34,983 bases of DNA, from IMG/VR virus record IMGVR_UViG_3300045135_002424, positions 1-34,983 of that record; one strand, 5' to 3'. Of the stretch, positions 1 through 6,947 are shown in pieces (the stretch's first letter is position 1; each line of letters opens with the position of its first letter). The stretch is from a virus. Below the pieces are notes generated by a model. The model ran no database searches. It had not been told where the DNA came from and saw nothing but the letters and a program-made list of their open reading frames with translations. The position numbers and the translations under genes are program-made.

Positions 1-1
1 A

Positions 2-799
2 CGTAATCTTAATAAGAGAGTAACGGAGCAACAAGGATATGCTCCAGATGAATACGAAGTTCTATTTGAGGGTGAAGATATTGATGAAGTATCAAGGCTA
101 GAGATAGAACTTCAAAAGTCTTATGGCTATCGTGTTGATAGAAAATTATATAAAGATTTATTTAAACCAAAAACTATGAGAGTAAACCCAACAAACCAAA
201 CCACTACATTCCCCGTGCCTGTTGAAAAACTTAAAGGCCGTCTTATGGACAATATAGGAATGAGCTGGATTACACCGCAGGGTTATCGATTTACAATTGA
301 TAAAACCAATATCCGCTGGATCATGGATAATTGTCGTGTATCACATTTTAATCCTGACCGCTGCTACATTTACAACAAAGCATTTCACGAATACGAACAA
401 GCACGCTTTAAAACACAAGAAGCACCAGAAAACGAATGCTGTTTAGGGGAATACCAGCCGTTTGATAATATTAGATGTTGGGCCAAAGAACGTGGCATCT
501 ACGACAAAGGCGATACTAAAACACAATATGCAAAACTAATGGAAGAGTCTGGCGAATTAGCTAAGGCAATTTTAAATGAAGATGACGTTGAGTTTGTCGA
601 TGCCATTGGCGATTGTGTTGTTGTACTAACTAATCTTGCATACCTTGGAGGCTATACTATTGAAGAGTGTATTGACGCTGCATGGACGCAAATATCAACG
701 CGTAAAGGCAAAATGCAGAACGGCACATTCGTTAAAGACGACAATCATCCAGGTGAAACCATTGCTAAATTTTTAGCATCTAAAACCGCAACACTATGA
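2..799 (+). CDS. MazG-type nucleotide pyrophosphohydrolase domain protein, 5' partial
   Basis: The reading frame is open from the left edge, so the gene starts outside the window; an internal ATG lies at 176. Numbering from that Met, residues about 98-188 form a MazG-like all-alpha NTP pyrophosphohydrolase domain. It has the metal-binding pattern EESGE (123-127), ExxD (E139, D142) and D146. Such enzymes hydrolyse (d)NTPs to monophosphates and are common in phages. The 58 residues before the Met read like real coding sequence (charged, helical), and residues 1-90 after it contain a TTTFPVP stretch and several Cys residues I do not recognise. The protein is therefore an unknown N-terminal region joined to MazG, unless translation restarts at 176. 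Its stop overlaps the next start (ATGA), implying coupling with a second MazG-like gene. MazG assignment is good; the true start is unknown. Confidence 0.75.
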   Translation, partial: RNLNKRVTEQQGYAPDEYEVLFEGEDIDEVSRLEIELQKSYGYRVDRKLYKDLFKPKTMRVNPTNQTTTFPVPVEKLKGRLMDNIGMSWITPQGYRFTIDKTNIRWIMDNCRVSHFNPDRCYIYNKAFHEYEQARFKTQEAPENECCLGEYQPFDNIRCWAKERGIYDKGDTKTQYAKLMEESGELAKAILNEDDVEFVDAIGDCVVVLTNLAYLGGYTIEECIDAAWTQISTRKGKMQNGTFVKDDNHPGETIAKFLASKTATL

Positions 800-1041
800 A
801 ACCAATAGCATCACACGATACTATCGTACCAATGCAGTTTCGCGACCCTGTTGTGCGTCGTGTCTGCCAAAAGTTTGTAGGCCGTTCAAATGTCGGCTAT
901 GAAAAATACGGCGTTACACTCGAAGATGATCCAAGCGAAATGCTTACTTGGCTGAATCACTTACAAGAAGAGCTTATGGATGCCGTCTTGTATTTGCAAA
1001 AAGCCAAAGAAAAGTATGAAGCACAGAGCTCCGAGGAGTAA
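796..1041 (+). CDS. small MazG-like protein
   Basis: This is an 81-residue all-helical protein. It has the pattern R-x3-G-x2-KYG-x-TL (residues 30-42) and WLNHLQEELMDAVLYLQK (52-69), in which E58, E59 and D62 form a minimal ExxE/ExxD-like acidic helix. Short phage proteins with this signature are usually placed with the MazG-like nucleotide pyrophosphohydrolases; the assignment comes from pattern memory. It overlaps the preceding MazG-domain gene by four bases (ATGA) and sits just upstream of the nuclease. A role in trimming the nucleotide pool is reasonable but inferred. The domain is much shorter than full MazG, so it may act as a dimer or may not be catalytic. Confidence 0.6.
   Translation: MKPIASHDTIVPMQFRDPVVRRVCQKFVGRSNVGYEKYGVTLEDDPSEMLTWLNHLQEELMDAVLYLQKAKEKYEAQSSEE
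1033..1038 (+). promoter_or_regulatory. Shine-Dalgarno sequence for the endonuclease gene
   Basis: GAGGAG lies four bases before the ATG at 1043 and decides the start of the nuclease. It stands out because most leaders in the window are A/T-rich and lack such a motif. Confidence 0.55.
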
Positions 1042-1042
1042 T

Positions 1043-1525
1043 ATGAAAAAGAAATATAGTATAAAGAAAGGACCAGTGAGATCGAAGAAGGTGTCAATTG
1101 ATGGCATCAACTTCGCCTCCGGGCTTGAGAAGTATATGTATCTTGCCTTGAAGAAGGCTAAAATTCCAGCAATATATGAGGGCGAAACATTTGAACTACA
1201 ACCCGCTTTCGAATTCCCCTTTGAAAGTTACGAGTGCCAGGGGAACGGTAAAGGCGAGTTCATTAATAGAGGAAATAAAAAAATCCTTAACATCAAATAC
1301 ACGCCAGACTTTGTAGGAAAGCATTTCATCATTGAATGTAAAGGAAGAGCTAACGAATCTTTTCCGATGCGATGGAAGCTATTCAAGAAGTATGTAGCTG
1401 AGAATAAACTCGAGCCGTTTACATTGTATAAACCACAAAATCAGAAACAATGCGACGAAGTAATTCAGCTGATACTGGAAAAGCAAAAGCTATCGCCAGG
1501 CAAAAGTACGCAGAGCGCCAAATAA
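1043..1525 (+). CDS. endonuclease I / PD-(D/E)XK Holliday-junction resolvase-like nuclease
   Basis: This 160-residue protein has the layout of phage T7 endonuclease I. It shows SGLE (26-29, E29), an acidic residue in IYEGE (E46 region), YTPDF (86-90, D89) and IIECKG (96-101, E98 and K100). These match the PD-(D/E)XK catalytic set. T7 endonuclease I cuts branched DNA and junctions during replication and packaging, so the same role is inferred here. Residues 1-17 are very basic, which suits DNA binding. The frame is open further upstream to 980, but the ATG at 1043 is preferred because GAGGAG at 1033-1038 is a good ribosome site and the earlier part overlaps the MazG-like gene. This is one of the few clear Shine-Dalgarno sites in the window. 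A generic phage PDDEXK nuclease is the alternative. Confidence 0.78.
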   Translation: MKKKYSIKKGPVRSKKVSIDGINFASGLEKYMYLALKKAKIPAIYEGETFELQPAFEFPFESYECQGNGKGEFINRGNKKILNIKYTPDFVGKHFIIECKGRANESFPMRWKLFKKYVAENKLEPFTLYKPQNQKQCDEVIQLILEKQKLSPGKSTQSAK

Positions 1526-1617
1526 AAAAATGGGTGGACTGGTCGTGGAATATGCGCGGCAAGGTAATATATAAAGAATTAATACAACAAATAGAAAAAT
1601 ATGAGCAAAGAAAATAA
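1450..1617 (+). CDS. small basic protein, unknown function
   Basis: This 55-codon frame overlaps the 3' end of the nuclease gene by 76 bases in another frame and ends 17 bases into the next short gene. The translation is basic and amphipathic, with an aromatic patch KKWVDWSWNMRGKVIYKE in the middle, and looks more like real protein than a shadow frame. Together with the 48-codon gene after it, it fills the gap between the nuclease and the reductase. The ATG at 1450 has no strong ribosome site, so the true start could be a later non-ATG codon. I do not recognise a family. Confidence 0.45.
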   Translation: MRRSNSADTGKAKAIARQKYAERQIKKWVDWSWNMRGKVIYKELIQQIEKYEQRK

Positions 1618-1747
1618 AGGGTGGGCAATTTCAATCGGGTTTTATCCCGGCGTATTAATAGGTATGCGCAGCTACTTTCAAGAGGATATGACGTCCCACG
1701 TAGTATATCTTCCGTTTTTTGATGTAGCATTTCAAATCGCACACTAA
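1601..1747 (+). CDS. 48-residue conserved-looking small protein upstream of ribonucleotide reductase
   Basis: Begins MSKENKGWAISIGFYPGVL and ends with LPFFDVAFQIAH. It carries the hydrophobic pattern W-x-I-S-I-G-F-Y-P-G and a second run HVVYLPFFDV. I remember very short phage proteins with this same SIGFYPG/YLPF pattern in marine phages, but cannot verify it. Its TAA overlaps the ATG of the reductase beta gene by one base (TAATG at 1745-1749), which is strong evidence that it is translated and coupled to that gene. It is too short for default gene-finder cut-offs. Function is unknown; it is not predicted to be a classic membrane protein, although about half of it is hydrophobic. Confidence 0.68.
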   Translation: MSKENKGWAISIGFYPGVLIGMRSYFQEDMTSHVVYLPFFDVAFQIAH

Positions 1748-2715
1748 TGGGGTTATTTGATGAACGCATTCCGTATAAGCCTTTTGAGTACCCGGAGTAC
1801 TACACAGAAGGCTGGCTGAAGCAAGCGCAGGCATTTTGGTTGCACACCGAAATCAGCATGCAAGGCGATGTCAAAGACTGGAACGAGCATCTAACCCCGG
1901 CTGAAAAGAACCTGGTAGGAAATATCCTACTGGGTTTTGCTCAGACCGAATGTGCCGTATCCGATTATTGGACACAAAAAGTTGTAGGCTGGTTTCCTAA
2001 GCATGAAATCCAGCAAATGGCTATGATGTTTGGTTCGCAAGAAACCGTACATGCTGTAGCCTACAGCTATTTAAATGAAACATTAGGACTTGAAGATTAC
2101 GAAGCATTCTTACACGAGCCAGCGACAGCAGATCGTTTTGACAATCTCGTTGCTTACGATGGTAATGACCCTGTGGGCATTGCTAAATCACTAGCAGTAT
2201 TCAGCGCCTTTGCAGAGGGTGTATCACTGTATTCATCATTTGCAGTGTTGTATTCGTTCCAAATGCGCAATAAGCTTAAAGGCATTGGGCAGCAGATGAA
2301 GTGGTCAGTACGTGATGAATCACTGCACAGTAAGATGGGTTGTCAATTGTTTAGACATATGTGTGAAGAGGATGCTACGCTGTTAGAAGCTGTAAGGTCA
2401 CATGTAATCGATGCAGCCGAAACAATGGTAGAGCTTGAGCTTAATTACATTGATAAGATGTTTGAAGCCGGTGATATCGAAGGCATCAAGTCTGAAGACT
2501 TAAAGAATTTTATTAAAAAGAGAACAAATGAAAAGCTTGTTGAGTTGGGGTATATTGACCTTGGCAATTATTTCCCTTTTGTGGAAGCCTCGGCAAAAGA
2601 ACTAGATTGGTTCTACCATCTCACCGGTGGTGTAACCCATACAGACTTCTTTGCTATTAGACCTACAGATTATTCTAAGGCAGGAGAAAACGAAGACTTT
2701 GAAGATATTTGGTAA
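1747..2715 (+). CDS. nrdB: class I ribonucleotide reductase, beta (small) subunit
   Basis: This 322-residue ferritin-like protein makes the radical used by the alpha subunit to reduce ribonucleotides. The expected metal ligands are visible: E68 (in QTEC), E99 and H102 (in ETVH), E157 (in FAEGV), and E191 and H194 (in RDESLH). Y106, seven residues after E99, sits where the radical tyrosine of E. coli NrdB lies, so this looks like a tyrosyl-radical enzyme rather than a radical-free class Ic type. The first ligand appears to be Glu instead of the usual Asp. The start overlaps the preceding small gene (TAATG), and the stop is one base before the alpha-subunit ATG. The beta-before-alpha order is the reverse of E. 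coli nrdAB. The family call is very secure. Confidence 0.95.
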   Translation: MGLFDERIPYKPFEYPEYYTEGWLKQAQAFWLHTEISMQGDVKDWNEHLTPAEKNLVGNILLGFAQTECAVSDYWTQKVVGWFPKHEIQQMAMMFGSQETVHAVAYSYLNETLGLEDYEAFLHEPATADRFDNLVAYDGNDPVGIAKSLAVFSAFAEGVSLYSSFAVLYSFQMRNKLKGIGQQMKWSVRDESLHSKMGCQLFRHMCEEDATLLEAVRSHVIDAAETMVELELNYIDKMFEAGDIEGIKSEDLKNFIKKRTNEKLVELGYIDLGNYFPFVEASAKELDWFYHLTGGVTHTDFFAIRPTDYSKAGENEDFEDIW

Positions 2716-2716
2716 T

Positions 2717-4438
2717 ATGTGGAAAGAAGAATGGATTAAAGGTGTCGATTACCCGGAGTGGGGCGACACAGAAGTATATAAGAAAACAATTGCCGGCGGG
2801 TATTTACTTGCCGATGAAACACCAAAAGATGCATACGAGCGAGTGGCCAAAACGGTTGCTCGCCGTTTGTACAAACCAGAGCTAGCTCAAGTATTCTTTG
2901 ATTACATTTGGAAAGGCTGGCTAAACCTTGCGTCACCTGTGTTGTCAAATACAGGTACCGACCGTGGTCTACCGATCAGTTGTTTCGGTATTGACGTTGC
3001 TGACAGTATTCAAGATATAGGTGCTAAGAACCTGGAAATGATGCTGTTAGCTAAACACGGTGGGGGCGTGGGCATCGGCATTAATCAGATCAGACCTGCT
3101 GGTTCTAAAATTACAGGGAATGGAACATCAGATGGAGTCGTACCTTTTTGCAAAATCTATGACTCAACGATCCTCGCTACTAATCAAGGAGCTGTTAGAC
3201 GAGGAGCTGCGTCAGTCAACATCAATATTGAGCACGATGATTTCGAAGAGTGGCTTGAAATCAGAGAGCCTAAAGGAGATGTCAACAGACAATCACTTAA
3301 CCTTCATCAGTGCGCAATTGTTGGTGATAAGTTTATGCGAAAGCTTGAACACGGAGATGCAGATGCACGACGCAAATGGAGCAAATTGCTTAGAAAACGA
3401 AAAGCAACTGGCGAACCGTACGTTATGTTTAAAGGAAATGTTAATAAACAAAATCCTGAAGTATACAGACAAAACGGCTTAAAGGTGCACATGACAAACA
3501 TCTGTAGTGAGATTACCTTACATACAGATGAATCACATAGCTTTGTATGCTGCCTCAGCAGCCTTAACTTAGCTAAGTACGACGAATGGAAAGACACGAA
3601 TCTTATTTACGATGCTATCTGGTTTTTAGATGGCGTAATGGAAGAATTTATCCAACGTGCTAAAGGATTGCGTGGCTTTGAGAATGCAGTGCGTTCAGCT
3701 GCGAAAGGTAGACCATTAGGTCTTGGCGTTTTAGGCTGGCACACATATTTACAAGATAGAGGCATTGCCTTTGAAGGATTACCTGCACAATATGAAACTA
3801 GAAAGATTTTCTCTCAAATCAAAATTGAAAGCGAACGAGCTTCTAAAGACTTGGCCGATGTTTATGGCGAACCTCTTTGGTGTAGCGGTTCTGGTATGCG
3901 GAACACTCATCTTAGGGCTATTGCTCCTACTGTTTCAAACAGTAAATTGGCTGGGAACGTTTCTCCTGGTATTGAGCCGTGGGCCGCAAACGTATTTACG
4001 GAACAAAGTGCTAAAGGGACTTTCATACGTAGAAACCCTACTCTTGAAAGAGTTTTAGAAGAACACGGATTGAATACTGAGCGTATCTGGAACCAGATAT
4101 TAGAAGACGGCGGATCAGTACAGAACATAGCTGAGCTGGACAACGTATTGCTTGGTAGCTACGAATATCCTGCTAAAGAAGTATTTAAAACGTTTAAAGA
4201 AATAAACCAACTAGAGCTTGTCAATCAAGCAGGCATACGCCAGCAGTATATTGATCAGTCAGTTAGTTTGAACCTTGCCTTCCCTAAAGAAGCTACGCCT
4301 AAGTGGATTAATAAAGTCCACATGGAAGCGTGGAAGAAAGGTATTAAGACATTGTATTATACGCGTACCGAATCGGTATTGCGCGGAGATATTGCCGCGA
4401 ACGCAATGAGCGAAGATTGTGTCGCGTGTGATGGCTAG
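2717..4438 (+). CDS. nrdA: class I ribonucleotide reductase, alpha (large, catalytic) subunit
   Basis: This 573-residue enzyme converts ribonucleoside diphosphates to deoxy forms. Active-site residues are all present: C89 (in ISCFG) and C278 (in VCCLSS) form the redox pair, and N261, C263 and E265 (in NICSE) form the thiyl-radical site. Y547-Y548 (in LYYTRTES) is the radical relay, and the C-terminal tail has C568-x-x-C571 for reactivation. It is shorter than E. coli NrdA (about 760) because the N-terminal ATP-cone is absent, so the overall dATP on/off control should be missing, as in many phage enzymes. The frame is open upstream to 2651, but the ATG at 2717 is preferred because it follows the beta stop by one base. 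A terminator follows. No thioredoxin or glutaredoxin partner is in the window. Confidence 0.95.
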   Translation: MWKEEWIKGVDYPEWGDTEVYKKTIAGGYLLADETPKDAYERVAKTVARRLYKPELAQVFFDYIWKGWLNLASPVLSNTGTDRGLPISCFGIDVADSIQDIGAKNLEMMLLAKHGGGVGIGINQIRPAGSKITGNGTSDGVVPFCKIYDSTILATNQGAVRRGAASVNINIEHDDFEEWLEIREPKGDVNRQSLNLHQCAIVGDKFMRKLEHGDADARRKWSKLLRKRKATGEPYVMFKGNVNKQNPEVYRQNGLKVHMTNICSEITLHTDESHSFVCCLSSLNLAKYDEWKDTNLIYDAIWFLDGVMEEFIQRAKGLRGFENAVRSAAKGRPLGLGVLGWHTYLQDRGIAFEGLPAQYETRKIFSQIKIESERASKDLADVYGEPLWCSGSGMRNTHLRAIAPTVSNSKLAGNVSPGIEPWAANVFTEQSAKGTFIRRNPTLERVLEEHGLNTERIWNQILEDGGSVQNIAELDNVLLGSYEYPAKEVFKTFKEINQLELVNQAGIRQQYIDQSVSLNLAFPKEATPKWINKVHMEAWKKGIKTLYYTRTESVLRGDIAANAMSEDCVACDG

Positions 4439-4455
4439 TTGTTGTTTAGTTAATA

Positions 4456-4489
4456 AGAAAGGGGACCCGTAATTGGATCCCCCTTTTTT
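4456..4489. terminator. convergent (bidirectional) rho-independent terminator
   Basis: On the plus strand, AAAGGGGACC and GGATCCCC pair with one bulge around a short AT-rich loop, followed by six T residues (4484-4489), giving a good intrinsic terminator for the reductase transcript. On the minus strand the same stem is followed by a weaker TTTCTT tract. It lies between the nrdA stop (4438) and the stop of the leftward gene (4488), exactly where the two transcription units converge. Confidence 0.75.
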
Positions 4490-5021
4490 ATTTCTTTCTG
4501 CTATTCTTTATCCAAGACGCAGCAGCTCGCCCTAGCATAAGCCCAGCTCCTATTGCACTTGCTTTTTCAACAGGATGTAGGTCTTTCCATGTCCTGTCAT
4601 CATTGCCAGCAAATGGATTGCTATTTAAATTACCACTGCTTGTGTTAGTTTGAAAATCAACAGATAAATTACCGGTTGGTTTATTAACCTTTTTAGTATT
4701 ATTGCTGCTGTTCACTTTCATGCTAGCATTGGTTTTAGTTTGCTTTGCTGGAGAATTCTTTTTAAGCTCAGACCTATCGTACTTAGACACTCTACCTTTT
4801 GCTTTTCTTTCCGCTTTCGCTGCTGCTAAATCAGCAGGGCTAAGCTCAGAATAAGTTTTAGGTGTATCCTTGCTTATTTTCTTTGTAGGTCTAAAAGTAC
4901 CGCTATCACCTTTGCTGTATTCTTCTTTACCCTCAGGTGTCTTCCACTCTTCTTTAAACCATCGTTTAAGAGCTAAGCCTTCTTTGGTCTTTCGAACTTT
5001 TTTGAAAGGTGACTTATACAT
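4488..5021 (-). CDS. basic protein with a conserved WFKEEW / RPTKK-TPKT domain, unknown function
   Basis: This 177-residue, strongly basic protein starts MYKSPFKKVRK. Residues about 15-60 carry KRWFKEEW, FRPTKKISKDTPKT and SELSPAD. This resembles a domain of unknown function that I remember from phages and giant viruses, usually with extra Cys residues that are missing here. The middle (80-140) is rich in Asn, Ser, Thr and Lys and looks disordered. The C-terminus (about 148-172) is a Gly/Ala-rich hydrophobic segment (AIGAGLMLGRAAASWIKNS) that may insert in a membrane. It is the last gene of the leftward unit, coupled to the preceding gene by TAATG. It shares an SP-x-K motif with its neighbours. 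No function can be assigned. Confidence 0.7.
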   Translation of the reverse strand: MYKSPFKKVRKTKEGLALKRWFKEEWKTPEGKEEYSKGDSGTFRPTKKISKDTPKTYSELSPADLAAAKAERKAKGRVSKYDRSELKKNSPAKQTKTNASMKVNSSNNTKKVNKPTGNLSVDFQTNTSSGNLNSNPFAGNDDRTWKDLHPVEKASAIGAGLMLGRAAASWIKNSRKK

Positions 5022-5221
5022 TACTTTTTAGATTTATTTCCCCAATTAGCCGCACCAACCTTGCGACATTTAGCGATAGCTCCGCTAGCGTACGCCGAAG
5101 GGAATACGTCATAGCGGGCTTTCACTTTATTGTAACACGCGTCTTTTGCTTTTAATGGACTACCGCATCCTGCTTTTAAAGGACTCCCAAGGCGTTGTGG
5201 TCCACAACCCTTGTAAGCCAT
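5021..5221 (-). CDS. small Cys/Lys-rich protein with the RYDVFPSAYASG-CRK-GAANWG domain
   Basis: This 66-residue protein is nearly all one conserved motif: CYNKVKARYDVFPSAYASG (residues 28-46) followed by AKCRKVGAANWG. I recognise this pattern from phages and from eukaryotic giant viruses, where it is a domain of unknown function; this is memory, not a search. The N-terminus holds two direct copies of GSPLKA (residues 12-26) and four Cys residues that might bind metal. Start and stop both overlap neighbouring genes by one base (TAATG), so the three basic genes 4488-6210 are translationally coupled. High charge and small size suit a DNA- or virion-associated protein, but that is inference. Confidence 0.75.
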   Translation of the reverse strand: MAYKGCGPQRLGSPLKAGCGSPLKAKDACYNKVKARYDVFPSAYASGAIAKCRKVGAANWGNKSKK

Positions 5222-6210
5222 TATCCTCTTAGCTTAGCTGCTTTAGCCTCTAGGCGATCAGCACGTTTTTCTTTGCGAGTAGGTTTAGCCGCTTTAGCCG
5301 CTTGTCTGTTAGCTTTCTTATCTAAGCGTGCAAGTCTAGCGTCTGCAATAGCACCTTTGATACGGCCTTTACCAATTCGCTTAGTAGTTTTAGTAGTTGT
5401 AGTACCGTCCTTCTTAGTCTTGGTTACCGCACGGGTGTTCTTGTCTTTAACAACAGTCTTTTTAACGCCAGTCGCTTTGTTAACTGTTTCTTTCTTAGTG
5501 GTACCGCCTTTGTTTGCGCCACCACCAGTTTTAGTCTTAACCGAGCTGATGTTGTTGTTCTGCTTGATAGTTACTGAATCTTTACTGCCTTTGTTGCCCT
5601 TAGGTTTAGCAGGCGCAGACGGCGCCGACGGCGTAGTTTTAACAAGCTCAGGTTTCTTTGGTGTAGATACCGAAACTGTTTTCTTTTTAATGTTCATAGG
5701 CTCCTCAACGCGGTAGCGTTTGCTGCTGCCCATTTTTGCGTTGATTTGGTTCTGAACTTTATTGTACTCAGCGGTTCCTTTTTTCAAACCTTTGCGCTGG
5801 CTAACCAAGCTGTTCAATTCTTTATCCCATTTAACACCACCTGATTTAGACGCAGGAGCATTAGCTTTAGGTGCAGGTGCAAATTTTTCCATTGATGCAA
5901 CGTCACTTGGTTTTTTACCTGGCGCGTAAACGCGCTGTGACGGATCTAGTGTATTGCTCATTGCCTCTCCAGCAGATGGTGCTTTGCTTGGAGATGGAGC
6001 AGATGCTTGCGATCCACCCATGCCTTCAATCTCAGAAGAAAATGGTGGAGGATATGCAGGTACGTTTTCATTCACGCCCGGCCCATATTCTTTTTTAGCC
6101 GGTGATTCTGGCGCAGCCTTGATCGCATCTTGCAATGGACGAGGCAGCCTGTGTTGGTTGCCTACTAGCGCTTTTGCAATAGGCGATTTTGGATTCTGTT
6201 TGTAAGCCAT
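5221..6210 (-). CDS. long low-complexity basic protein, possibly DNA-binding or virion-associated
   Basis: This 329-residue protein has no recognisable fold. Residues 1-45 contain KSPIAKA and ESPAKKEYG, copies of the SP-x-K-type motif shared with other small proteins of this phage. Residues 45-200 are Pro/Ala/Ser-rich. Residues about 200-280 are Thr/Lys repeats (KKTVVKDK, GTTTTKTTKR), and the last 55 residues are an Ala/Lys/Arg helix (RQAAKAAK, RKEKRADRLEAKAAKLRG) reminiscent of histone H1 tails. It follows the amidase and starts a string of three coupled genes. Its leader is ATTAATTAATTAATC with no Shine-Dalgarno site. DNA condensation or packaging as virion cargo is plausible but unproven; a long opposite-strand frame is an artefact of its base composition. 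Confidence 0.7.
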   Translation of the reverse strand: MAYKQNPKSPIAKALVGNQHRLPRPLQDAIKAAPESPAKKEYGPGVNENVPAYPPPFSSEIEGMGGSQASAPSPSKAPSAGEAMSNTLDPSQRVYAPGKKPSDVASMEKFAPAPKANAPASKSGGVKWDKELNSLVSQRKGLKKGTAEYNKVQNQINAKMGSSKRYRVEEPMNIKKKTVSVSTPKKPELVKTTPSAPSAPAKPKGNKGSKDSVTIKQNNNISSVKTKTGGGANKGGTTKKETVNKATGVKKTVVKDKNTRAVTKTKKDGTTTTKTTKRIGKGRIKGAIADARLARLDKKANRQAAKAAKPTRKEKRADRLEAKAAKLRG

Positions 6211-6212
6211 GA

Positions 6213-6226
6213 TTAATTAATTAATT
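6213..6226. repeat. TTAA short tandem repeat in a leader
   Basis: Three and a half TTAA units span the amidase stop and the leader of the 329-residue basic gene. It is probably just an A/T-rich translation leader, but could vary in length between isolates. Confidence 0.4.
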
Positions 6227-6634
6227 TTTGTATTCAGCTTGCACGTCAAACGATGGACATGCTTTGTTTGCAAATTCGTTGTGGCCGTGAATAGTAGCCC
6301 CAGGGTATTGATCAGTTAAATCGAACAATAGACCGTCTAATGCTGCTTTTTGTTCCGGTGTGCGAGTATCCTTAGGTGTTTTACCATCTTTTTCAACCCC
6401 TCCAATATAACAAATACCTATAGATGTAGAGTTATACCCTTTGGTATGTGCACCTGATCTTTCTACCGGACGACCAGGATGTACAGTCCCGTCGAGGTAG
6501 ATTACGTAATGATATCCAATGTCAGACCACCCACGTCCATTAACGTGCCAATCACGGATAGTGTCAACATCGATATGCTGACCCTCGCGAGTAGCGGAAC
6601 AGTGAATGATAAGCTTTTCAATTTTACGATTCAT
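6221..6634 (-). CDS. N-acetylmuramoyl-L-alanine amidase, T7 lysozyme-like endolysin
   Basis: This 137-residue protein cleaves the bond between N-acetylmuramic acid and L-alanine in peptidoglycan and is the lysis enzyme. It covers a complete Amidase_2 domain. The zinc ligands are H11 (in IIHCSAT), H118 (in HGHNE) and C126 (in NKACPSFD). K124 and Y41 (in GYHY) match the catalytic Lys and Tyr of T7 gp3.5, and the spacing H118-K124-C126 is identical to T7 H122-K128-C130. The frame is open upstream to 6823, but ATG 6634 gives the normal family length and lies one base after the stop of the upstream coiled-coil gene. No signal peptide is present, so it needs a holin; the two membrane proteins just upstream are candidates. 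T7-type binding to RNA polymerase cannot be judged. Confidence 0.92.
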   Translation of the reverse strand: MNRKIEKLIIHCSATREGQHIDVDTIRDWHVNGRGWSDIGYHYVIYLDGTVHPGRPVERSGAHTKGYNSTSIGICYIGGVEKDGKTPKDTRTPEQKAALDGLLFDLTDQYPGATIHGHNEFANKACPSFDVQAEYKN

Positions 6635-6635
6635 A

Positions 6636-6947
6636 CTATTTATTTTTAAGCCGCTCATTTTCTTTTTCAAGAAACTCGACTTTAATTCTAAGCGCAGATA
6701 CTTCTTCAGTAAGCGCCAATACTTGATTACGTAGTTCATCTTTTTCGTCGCTTGAATTTGCAAGCATCGCTTCCAAATTGCGCACACGGTGTTTAAGGTC
6801 GTCTCTGTATTGCACCCCGTCACTGTTTTCTAGTTGTGATTTTTTTTCCTCTGACTTAACCTTAAGTCGCGTTTGTAAAAACTGCCAAATACCCGCAGAC
6901 CCTAATACGGTTAGAGCGGTAATGACGATCTGCGTGTAATCACCCAT
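6636..6947 (-). CDS. small membrane-anchored coiled-coil protein (possible lysis accessory)
   Basis: This 103-residue protein has one hydrophobic N-terminal helix (about residues 6-25, VITALTVLGSAGIWQF) followed by a long charged helix. Heptad-like leucines (LKHRVRNLEAML, LRNQVLALTEEVSALR, VEFLEKENERLK) indicate a parallel coiled coil. The order membrane protein - this gene - amidase is that of a lysis cassette, so a spanin-like or holin-accessory role is plausible, but no lipobox or known spanin motif is seen. Its start overlaps the end of the upstream membrane gene by eight bases and its stop is one base from the amidase start. Confidence 0.65.
   Translation of the reverse strand: MGDYTQIVITALTVLGSAGIWQFLQTRLKVKSEEKKSQLENSDGVQYRDDLKHRVRNLEAMLANSSDEKDELRNQVLALTEEVSALRIKVEFLEKENERLKNK

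Noticed and set aside
3060-3482. 140-residue plus-strand frame within nrdA
   Set aside because: The nrdA frame in the same interval carries the catalytic motifs and continues unbroken.
5195-5716. Plus-strand open frame of 173 residues opposite the 329-residue basic gene
   Set aside because: It is rich in Leu/Val/Ser because it is the mirror of a Lys/Thr/Ala-rich gene on the other strand, and breaks the one-strand gene order.
6635-6823. N-terminal extension of the amidase (63 extra residues)
   Set aside because: It overlaps the coiled-coil gene, is basic and unlike the family; the ATG at 6634 gives the exact T7-lysozyme-like length.
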